Shown here: positions 1-4,537 of the stretch, piece after piece | How positions within the stretch are numbered: the first letter of the stretch is position 1 | How the letters are laid out: each line of letters begins with the position of its first letter | Origin: PWQG01 sp041685555 | GTDB taxonomy: Bacteria > Pseudomonadota > Gammaproteobacteria > Pseudomonadales > Pseudohongiellaceae | Reading direction: 5' to 3' | NCBI GenBank assembly: GCA_041685555.1 | Contig: JAWLFN010000180.1 | Coordinates: 1 to 5,726, forward strand | Length of the DNA stretch: 5,726 bases | The notes under the pieces: model-generated | Told to the model about the DNA's origin: nothing | The model's input: the letters and a program-made list of their open reading frames with translations, nothing else | Databases searched by the model: none | Translations under genes and position numbers: made by a program

Positions 1-116
1 TCGAACTGTTCCTGACCGAAGCGGCGCCGCAGTCAAGCTCCACACCCTCCAACGGATCATCCGAGGGCAGGGAAAGGGACAACGAGGACAGCCTTTCCAC
101 AGAGATCCTTTTCTAG
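1..116 (+). CDS. C-terminal tail of a protein entering from the left, possibly penicillin-binding protein 1A (partial)
   Basis: The third reading frame is open from the left edge to a TAG at 114-116 and encodes about 37 residues. They begin ELFLTEAAPQ and end STEILF, with a low-complexity Ser/Pro/Glu/Asp-rich stretch between. Class A PBP1A proteins commonly end this way: a short Phe/Glu-rich segment after the transpeptidase domain, a disordered polar tail, and a final Leu-Phe or similar. In Pseudomonas ponA lies a few genes upstream of rpmE-priA, which fits. No catalytic motif is inside the window, so the identity rests on tail style and synteny only. The gene converges on rpmE, with 104 bases between the two stop codons. 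That a gene ends here is fairly likely; its name is a tentative inference. Confidence 0.45.
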   Translation, partial: ELFLTEAAPQSSSTPSNGSSEGRERDNEDSLSTEILF

Positions 117-137
117 TGGGTCAGGCAGGTAAAATGA

Positions 138-158
138 TCTGGCACTTGGCCCGCCAGA
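138..158 (-). terminator. Candidate terminator after rpmE (distal hairpin)
   Basis: On the minus strand TCTGGC and GCCAGA form a perfect 6-bp stem with a 9-base loop. It is followed by TCATTTTA, a short interrupted U-tract. It lies about 60 bases beyond the rpmE stop, in the convergent gap. The stem is short and the U-tract imperfect, so this is a weak candidate. On the plus strand no T-run follows it, so it is unlikely to end the left-hand gene by the intrinsic mechanism. Confidence 0.35.
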
Positions 159-183
159 CCGACTACCGGAAAACACCTTTCGC

Positions 184-208
184 CCGGAGCAGGACCACCC
201 CGCTCCGG
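184..208 (-). terminator. Candidate hairpin after rpmE (proximal)
   Basis: CCGGAGC and GCTCCGG form a perfect 7-bp GC-rich stem around an 11-base loop, 12 bases beyond the rpmE stop codon. On the minus strand the following bases are GCGAAAGGTGTTTT, so the T-run is detached from the stem. It may be a 3'-end stabilising hairpin, or act with the hairpin at 138-158 as a two-part terminator. The inverted repeat is plain in the sequence; the function is inference. Confidence 0.35.
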
Positions 209-220
209 AACCGCAGCCTA

Positions 221-433
221 TTACTTCAGCTTGCGATTGCCAAAACGCTTGTTGAAGCGGTCAACACGACCGGCGGTATCCATGATTTTCTGCTTGCCTG
301 TATAGAAGGGATGGCAGTTGGAACAGACTTCGATCAGGATGTCCTTGCCAATCGTGGAACGGGTCTCGATGACATTGCCGCAACTGCAGGTTGCCTTGAT
401 GTCCTTGTATTCCGGATGGATTTCGGCTTTCAT
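221..433 (-). CDS. rpmE: 50S ribosomal protein L31, zinc-binding (C+) form
   Basis: This 70-residue protein is a full-length L31 of the large ribosomal subunit, where L31 contributes to a bridge between the subunits. It matches E. coli L31 nearly residue for residue in MKAEIHP at the start and in the CHPF-x-TGKQ and GRVDRFNKRF segments. All four zinc ligands of the C+ type are present (Cys16, Cys18, Cys37, Cys40), so this is not the zinc-free paralogue made under zinc starvation. The ATG at 433 gives the standard length; an upstream in-frame ATG at 589 would add 52 residues unlike L31 and is rejected. A GAGGT Shine-Dalgarno lies at 444-448, ten bases before the ATG. The gene is followed by convergent DNA and preceded by its own promoter and a long leader. 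Confidence 0.97.
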   Translation of the reverse strand: MKAEIHPEYKDIKATCSCGNVIETRSTIGKDILIEVCSNCHPFYTGKQKIMDTAGRVDRFNKRFGNRKLK

Positions 434-560
434 AATGCTATTTACCTCACGCTTGTGATGCGGTATCGCCACACGGTCCGGGGAGCGACTGCGGTTCCAC
501 CGGTGCCATGCACCATACCTGCTGTTGACGGTTGCGCCAATGGGATTGAGCGGCAAAAGG
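434..560 (-). promoter_or_regulatory. rpmE 5' leader, possible autoregulatory RNA
   Basis: The predicted rpmE transcript start near 560 leaves a leader of roughly 125 bases, long for a 70-residue protein. Two inverted repeats can be seen. GGTGC/GCACC closes a three-base loop at 502-514. At 455-474 GTG/CAC and GCG/CGC pair around a 2x2 mismatch and a four-base loop, ending about six bases before the Shine-Dalgarno. L31 is known to repress its own mRNA in E. coli, and L31 leader motifs have been described in several bacterial groups. That this leader does the same is inference; no consensus alignment was possible here. Confidence 0.4.
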
Positions 561-566
561 GCGGGC

Positions 567-594
567 ATTTTAGCAGAGAATGAAGCCAAAGCAA
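567..594 (-). promoter_or_regulatory. Predicted sigma-70 promoter of rpmE (extended -10)
   Basis: On the minus strand TTGCTT (589-594) is the -35 element and TAAAAT (567-572) the -10, separated by 16 bases. TGC directly before the -10 (573-575) gives an extended -10 element. The -35 matches TTGACA at four of six positions and the -10 matches TATAAT at five of six. The start would fall near 560. It is in the gap between chorismate mutase and rpmE, so rpmE can be transcribed independently. Confidence 0.65.
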
Positions 595-609
595 GTCTGA
601 ATGGCTTCA
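581..609 (-). terminator. Inverted repeat, likely terminator of the chorismate mutase gene
   Basis: TGAAGCCA and TGGCTTCA form a perfect 8-bp stem with a 13-base loop, beginning 29 bases after the chorismate mutase stop on the minus strand. The stem is followed by TTCTCTGCT, pyrimidine-rich but not a clean U-tract. The loop holds the -35 element of the rpmE promoter, so the two signals share the same DNA. The repeat is certain; terminator activity is likely but weakly supported. Confidence 0.45.
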
Positions 610-637
610 GAGCGCCAGTGAAACGTATGGCTCTCTC

Positions 638-943
638 CTACTGCTGACCGCTTTCCAGACGGATCGACTCGTGATTTCTCACGACTTCCCGCATGATATC
701 CTGCAGAATACGGCTCATAAGGTCCGCACTGATATGGTGCTCGTGGCATAACGCTGTGATGACATCGAGCTTGCCCTGTTCGCGATCGGGATCAAAGGAC
801 TGCAGACCATTGCTGACCTTGATCCGCCCCACCCGCCGGGTCAACGCAAAGCGATTGGCCAGCAGCAACACCAGCGACTGATCCAGTCGATCGATCTGCT
901 CACGCAATTCCTGCAGTTCGGCCGGTACCGGCTGTTCACTCAT
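638..943 (-). CDS. Free-standing chorismate mutase, AroQ (CM_2) fold
   Basis: The 101-residue protein is a single all-helical chorismate mutase domain, which rearranges chorismate to prephenate for phenylalanine and tyrosine synthesis in the cytoplasm. It aligns without gaps to the E. coli P-protein mutase domain at an offset of three. Arg14, Arg31, Lys42, Asp51, Arg54 and Glu55 correspond to active-site Arg11, Arg28, Lys39, Asp48, Arg51 and Glu52. Two positions differ: Val87 for Ser84, and His91 for catalytic Gln88. It is not fused to prephenate dehydratase or dehydrogenase. The similarly sized isochorismate pyruvate lyase PchB is less likely, because the D-P-D-R-E segment is mutase-like. 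The ATG at 943 has a GGAG Shine-Dalgarno at 949-952, five bases away. It is divergent from priA and has its own promoter. Confidence 0.88.
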   Translation of the reverse strand: MSEQPVPAELQELREQIDRLDQSLVLLLANRFALTRRVGRIKVSNGLQSFDPDREQGKLDVITALCHEHHISADLMSRILQDIMREVVRNHESIRLESGQQ

Positions 944-967
944 CGGCTCTCCATCCTGTCCGCTACG

Positions 968-983
968 GCCGGATCATCCCGGC
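968..983. repeat. Inverted repeat in the chorismate mutase leader
   Basis: GCCGG and CCGGC flank six bases (ATCATC) in a perfect 5-bp dyad. A smaller dyad, GGAT-C-ATCC, is nested at 971-979. It falls in the predicted 5' leader of the chorismate mutase mRNA, just after the likely start near 987. It could be an operator or a leader hairpin, or simply a chance palindrome in GC-rich DNA. No known aromatic-pathway operator is recognised. Confidence 0.3.
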
Positions 984-993
984 GGCAGCACAC

Positions 994-1002
994 AGTATAG
1001 CA
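994..1002 (-). promoter_or_regulatory. Predicted extended -10 promoter of the chorismate mutase gene
   Basis: The minus strand reads TGCTATACT: a TATACT -10 hexamer (994-999) matching TATAAT at five of six positions, with TGC just upstream. No good -35 lies 16-18 bases away, which is typical of extended -10 promoters. A start near 987 gives a leader of about 44 bases. I could not find an equally good plus-strand promoter for priA in the 944-1076 divergent gap; TACCAT at 1043-1048 is the best but weak candidate. Confidence 0.6.
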
Positions 1003-1076
1003 AAGGGAATCGCACGCTGTAGCATCTGCCCACTGATCCCTTTACCATTCCCGTTTTGCCGGAGACCCGCCACCGC

Positions 1077-3134
1077 ATGGCTGACGCCCATACAGACTCC
1101 CCGCTGCTGCGAATGGCCGTGCCATCCCCGTTACGCCGCAGTTTCCATTACCTGCCCCCCGCGGGAACCACCCCGGAAGAACTGTCATGCTACCAGCCCG
1201 GCATCCGGGTTCGCGTACCGTTCGGTCGGCGCGAGGTGACTGGCATCCTGCTGGCCGTGGAACACAACGCACCGGATGTGGAGCCATCCAGACTGCGCGA
1301 GGCGCTGACGGTGCTGGATGAAGAGCCTCTGCTGCCCGCGCACCTGTTGAAATTGTGCCTGTGGGCCGCCGACTACTATCAGCATCCGGTGGGCGAAGCC
1401 CTGCACAGCCTGCTGCCCGTGGCCCTGCGGCAGGGACGGACCGCCGATTACCGCGGCCATCACAGTGATCGGGCCGGATCGGATCCGGAGCCCCCGGGGG
1501 AAACGGATACTGCTCCACCTCTTACCGATGAGCAGTCCGATGCCATCCGGGCCGTGACCGAGGCGGAAGACCGGTTCGACACCTTTCTGCTGGACGGCAT
1601 TACTGGCAGCGGAAAGACCGAGGTCTACCTGCAACTGATCAACCGGATGCTCGAGTCCGGACGGCAGAGCATGGTGCTGGTGCCGGAAATCAGCCTGACA
1701 CCACAGACCATCCGTCGCTTCCAGCGCCGACTGCCATGCCGGATGGCTGTGCTGCATTCAGGGCTCACCGACCGGCAACGCCTCAATGCCTGGTTGCTGG
1801 CGGCACGTGGCGAGGCCGATATCGTCATTGGCACACGCTCGGCGGTGTTCACCCCCATGAAATCGCCGGGACTGATCATCGTCGACGAAGAACATGACGG
1901 ATCATTCAAGCAGCAGGACGGATTCCGGTATTCCGCTCGCGACCTGGCCGTGCTGCGAGCGCGTGAGGAAGGCGTACCCGTGCTGCTCGGTTCCGCCACA
2001 CCCGCTCTCGAGACGCTGAGAAATGCGCAGCTGGGGCGCTATCGACACCTGCGATTACGGCAGCGCCCGGCAGCCACCACCGCCAGCGCGCCCTTCCGCC
2101 TGCTCGACACCACCGGCAAGGCACTGCAGGACGGTTTTGCGCCGGAACTGCTGCAGATGATCCGCGAACACCTGCAGCGTGGCAATCAGGTACTGGTCTT
2201 CATCAATCGCCGTGGCTTCGCCCCGGTGTTGCAATGCAGCGACTGCGGCTGGGTGGCGGAGTGCTCACACTGCGATGCCAACCTGACGCTACACCGGACC
2301 CCCCCTCACCTGCGCTGTCACCACTGCGACCGTCGGCGCCCGCCGGACCGTCATTGCCCGGACTGCCAGTCGGGTTCCCTGAATGCCGTGGGTCTGGGCA
2401 CGGAACGCAGCGAGGCGGTGCTGCGGGCCTGCTTTCCGGACACCCGCATATTGCGAGTCGACCGTGACTCCACCCGTCGCAAGAACGCCATGCAGGACCT
2501 GCTGGAAGAAATCCGACAGGACCAGCCCTGTATCCTGGTGGGCACACAGATGCTGGCCAAGGGCCACCATTTCCCGGCCGTGACCCTGGTGGCCGTGCTG
2601 GATGCGGACAGCGGGCTGTTCAGCGCCGACTTTAGGGGCCAGGAGCACCTCGCGCAGTTACTGTTGCAGGTGGCTGGACGGGCCGGGCGGGCCGAGCGTC
2701 CCGGCGAGGTGGTGGTGCAGACACGTCATGCGGGCCATGAGATCCTCACCACCCTGATCCAAGATGGGTACACAGCGGTCACAGACCGACTGCTGGAAGA
2801 CCGACGCGATGCGGGTATGCCGCCTTTTTCGCGCCTGGCCCTGTTGCGTGCCGAAGCCTCCGAGCCGGACGCCGCCTTGAACCATCTGACCGAGGCCCGC
2901 GAGATGGCCCGACAGCTGATCGCGGAACGCCGCCTGCCGGTAACGCTGAACGGACCGCTACCCGCTCCGATGGAGCGTCGTCAAGGTCGGTATCGGGCCC
3001 AATTGTTGCTACGCAGCCCGGACCGCGGACACCTGCAGCGGCTGCTGACACCTCTGTGCCGACACCTGGAAACCACAACTCAGAGTCGGCGGGTCCGATG
3101 GTCAGTCGACGTCGACCCGCAGGACATGCTGTGA
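1077..3134 (+). CDS. priA: Primosomal protein N' (replication restart helicase PriA), lacking the usual winged-helix domain
   Basis: PriA is a 3'-5' superfamily 2 DNA helicase that recognises stalled forks and starts DnaB reloading. In this 685-residue product the 3' DNA-binding domain is about 1-118. Walker A GITGSGKT is at 174-181 (Lys180), the DEEH box at 270-273, GSATPA at 305-310, and the QVAGRAGRA motif at 531-539. The inserted zinc region has all eight cysteines as four CxxC pairs (387/390, 396/399, 414/417, 427/430). The C-terminal domain includes GPLPAPMERRQGRYR near 626-640. It is about 47 residues shorter than E. coli PriA (732): residues 121-148 are a polar, proline-rich linker where the winged helix normally lies. 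ATG 1077 is chosen; GGAG at 1061-1064 is somewhat distant (12 bases), while TTG 1056 has no Shine-Dalgarno. Confidence 0.97.
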   Translation: MADAHTDSPLLRMAVPSPLRRSFHYLPPAGTTPEELSCYQPGIRVRVPFGRREVTGILLAVEHNAPDVEPSRLREALTVLDEEPLLPAHLLKLCLWAADYYQHPVGEALHSLLPVALRQGRTADYRGHHSDRAGSDPEPPGETDTAPPLTDEQSDAIRAVTEAEDRFDTFLLDGITGSGKTEVYLQLINRMLESGRQSMVLVPEISLTPQTIRRFQRRLPCRMAVLHSGLTDRQRLNAWLLAARGEADIVIGTRSAVFTPMKSPGLIIVDEEHDGSFKQQDGFRYSARDLAVLRAREEGVPVLLGSATPALETLRNAQLGRYRHLRLRQRPAATTASAPFRLLDTTGKALQDGFAPELLQMIREHLQRGNQVLVFINRRGFAPVLQCSDCGWVAECSHCDANLTLHRTPPHLRCHHCDRRRPPDRHCPDCQSGSLNAVGLGTERSEAVLRACFPDTRILRVDRDSTRRKNAMQDLLEEIRQDQPCILVGTQMLAKGHHFPAVTLVAVLDADSGLFSADFRGQEHLAQLLLQVAGRAGRAERPGEVVVQTRHAGHEILTTLIQDGYTAVTDRLLEDRRDAGMPPFSRLALLRAEASEPDAALNHLTEAREMARQLIAERRLPVTLNGPLPAPMERRQGRYRAQLLLRSPDRGHLQRLLTPLCRHLETTTQSRRVRWSVDVDPQDML

Positions 3135-3145
3135 CAGCGATCGCT
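3128..3145. repeat. Overlapping palindromes at the priA stop codon
   Basis: GCTGT-G-ACAGC (3128-3138) spans the priA TGA. It overlaps AGCGATCGCT (3136-3145), a perfect 10-base palindrome containing GCGATCGC. No T-run follows, so this is not an intrinsic terminator, and priA and the next gene may be co-transcribed. Role unknown; it may be chance. Confidence 0.35.
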
Positions 3146-3202
3146 TGCAGAGAATGGCCACCGAACGGGATAATGCTCCACGCCAATGGAGACCGTAACG
3201 AG

Positions 3203-3862
3203 ATGGTGCAGGATTTCGCCAAAGACAGAGGCCCGACCAGAACGCGTGGACGGCAGCAGCAGGTCTACCACACACCCGCGTCGCGGGGCCAACTGCTGGT
3301 CGGCCTGCTGGTCGGCACCGTGTTCGGGGTGTTCATCAGCGCCGCCGCTTACCTGTACGGACTGATCCCCACGCCACCATCGGAAAGCGCGGCCACTGAC
3401 AACGCACAGCAACGGGTCGACGAGGCCGCCCAGAACCGCCTCAGCGAGGAGCTCGAGCAGGCAGCCACCAGGCTGCAACTGGAATTCTATCAGGAACTGC
3501 CCAACTACGAAGTCGTGGTCGATTCCACCCCGCTGAACCCGGAACGGGCCACCGAGGACGGGCGCACGCCACCTCCGGAGCCGGCATCATCACCCGCGCC
3601 GGAATCCGACACGACAACGGCCACCGATGGATACATGATCCAGGCCGGTGCCTTCCAGCAACAGTCCTCGGCACAGTCCCGACGGGATCAGCTGATCGGT
3701 CTCGGACTGCGGACGCGGGTTACTCAGGAAGCCCTGCTGGGCAGGACATTGTATCTGGTCCAGGCTGGTCCGTACCCGGACCGGGCGTCCCTGGGTCGGG
3801 CCGAACGGGTTCTGCGCGAAAACAATATCGAAAGCATGCGCATTGCACCGGGAAGCCGGTAA
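3203..3862 (+). CDS. SPOR-domain, FtsN-like cell-division membrane protein
   Basis: The 219-residue protein has the layout of FtsN-type proteins. A short basic cytoplasmic N-terminus (MVQDFAKDRG, like the MxxDY/F start of FtsN) is followed by one transmembrane helix at about 30-53. Next come a periplasmic segment rich in Gln/Glu with possible coiled coil (about 66-93), the FYQELPNYEV motif at 95-104 seen in relatives of this gene, and a Pro/Ser/Thr-rich linker (about 110-142). A C-terminal SPOR domain (about 143-215, from YMIQAGAFQQ) ends it. SPOR domains bind glycan strands stripped of peptides at the septum, so a role in division or septal peptidoglycan control is expected. ATG 3203 has GGAG at 3188-3191; an earlier ATG at 3173 is possible. 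It sits between priA and hslVU as in related genomes. Whether it is true FtsN or a paralogue is unclear. Confidence 0.85.
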   Translation: MVQDFAKDRGPTRTRGRQQQVYHTPASRGQLLVGLLVGTVFGVFISAAAYLYGLIPTPPSESAATDNAQQRVDEAAQNRLSEELEQAATRLQLEFYQELPNYEVVVDSTPLNPERATEDGRTPPPEPASSPAPESDTTTATDGYMIQAGAFQQQSSAQSRRDQLIGLGLRTRVTQEALLGRTLYLVQAGPYPDRASLGRAERVLRENNIESMRIAPGSR

Positions 3863-3876
3863 TCGTCCGGTCGCGG

Positions 3877-3904
3877 CTTGAAACCCGGGCCATCACCCCC
3901 ATAT
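3877..3904 (+). promoter_or_regulatory. Sigma-32 (RpoH) heat-shock promoter of hslVU
   Basis: CTTGAAA (3877-3883) is followed after 13 bases by CCCCATAT (3897-3904). This closely matches the sigma-32 consensus CTTGAAA, 11-16 bases, CCCCATnT. hslVU is a classic heat-shock operon in E. coli, so location and motif agree. The start would be near 3911, giving a leader of about 80 bases before the TTG. The leader holds a weak inverted repeat, AAGAT/ATCTT at 3924-3950; no strong hairpin is seen. The rest of the 129-base gap after the SPOR gene shows no clear terminator. Confidence 0.88.
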
Positions 3905-3980
3905 CTGCAGCAACGCCGATTCAAAGATCCCCTCGGATACTGGCCATCTTACGGCAACACCAAAGCAACACGAAGATAAA

Positions 3981-3984
3981 GGAG
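3981..3984 (+). promoter_or_regulatory. hslV Shine-Dalgarno, fixes the TTG start
   Basis: TAAAGGAG ends at 3984, with GGAG seven bases before TTG 3992. No in-frame ATG or GTG lies between it and the conserved Thr-Thr-Ile of the mature protease, so this strong site decides the TTG start. Confidence 0.8.
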
Positions 3985-3991
3985 CGCTGTT

Positions 3992-4537
3992 TTGCAGCAA
4001 TATCGCGGCACCACCATCTGCTCGGTCCGCCGGGGCAACAAAGTCGTCATCGGTGGCGATGGCCAGGTTTCCCAGGGCGACACCGTCCTCAAGGGAAACG
4101 CCCGCAAGGTCCGTACGCTCTACAATGACAAGGTACTGGCCGGCTTCGCCGGAGGCACGGCGGATGCGTTCACCCTGTTTGAACGATTCGAGGAACAGCT
4201 GGAAAAACATCGCGGCAAGCTGGTCCGCTCCGCGGTCGAGCTGGCCAAGCTGTGGCGCACCGAGCGTTCTCTGCGACGTCTGGAAGCCCTGTTGCTGGTC
4301 GCCGATCGCGAAGCCTCGCTGATGATCACCGGCAATGGTGATGTCATCGAGCCCGAACAGAACATCATGGCCATCGGCAGTGGTGGTCAGTACGCCCAGT
4401 CAGCGGCCCGCGCACTGATGCAGCACACCGACCTGGACGCACGACAGATTGTCGAGAACAGCCTGAACATTGCTGCCGACGTCTGTGTCTACACCAACCA
4501 CAACCTGGTCATCGAGGAACTGGACACCGAACTATGA
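3992..4537 (+). CDS. hslV: ATP-dependent protease proteolytic subunit HslV (ClpQ)
   Basis: HslV forms the double-hexamer peptidase chamber of HslUV in the cytoplasm and uses an N-terminal threonine nucleophile. The 181-residue product matches E. coli HslV throughout. Thr7 is the predicted catalytic Thr1, and Lys39, Gly51 and Ser130 correspond to mature Lys33, Gly45 and Ser124. VVIGGDGQV, AGFAGGTADAFTLFERFE and ITGNGDVIEPE are plain family segments. Six residues (MQQYRG) precede the nucleophile, whereas E. coli has only Met; similar short leaders occur in other proteobacterial HslV and must be removed for activity. Start is TTG with a strong Shine-Dalgarno. The stop overlaps the hslU start (ATGA), implying translational coupling and matched subunit production. 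Expression is expected from the sigma-32 promoter just upstream. Confidence 0.97.
   Translation: MQQYRGTTICSVRRGNKVVIGGDGQVSQGDTVLKGNARKVRTLYNDKVLAGFAGGTADAFTLFERFEEQLEKHRGKLVRSAVELAKLWRTERSLRRLEALLLVADREASLMITGNGDVIEPEQNIMAIGSGGQYAQSAARALMQHTDLDARQIVENSLNIAADVCVYTNHNLVIEELDTEL

Noticed and set aside
116..583. Plus-strand open frame of 155 codons
   Set aside because: It is antisense to the well-supported rpmE and its leader, starts with GTG inside the stop codon of the left-hand gene, has no Shine-Dalgarno and resembles no known protein.
638..943. Isochorismate pyruvate lyase (PchB) as identity for the 101-residue protein
   Set aside because: Length and Arg14/Arg31/Lys42 numbering match PchB, but the D-P-D-R-E segment is that of chorismate mutases and no salicylate or siderophore genes are nearby.
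53..979. Shared 10-mer CGGATCATCC at 53-62 and 970-979, palindromic in the first copy
   Set aside because: One copy is coding, and many 10-base matches are expected by chance in a window this size, so it is not evidence of a regulator site.
1056..1076. TTG start for priA seven codons upstream
   Set aside because: No ribosome binding site precedes it, and PriA family N-termini fit the ATG at 1077.
3056..3202. Upstream extension of the SPOR protein frame to 3056
   Set aside because: It overlaps the end of priA and adds residues without similarity. The FtsN-like start MVQDFAKDR at 3203 is preferred.
1042..3222. Several minus-strand open frames of 69-190 codons and two short plus-strand ones across priA
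   Set aside because: These are shadow frames from high GC in third codon positions; their translations are Pro/Arg/Gly/Ser-rich with no domain, and PriA is clearly coding throughout.
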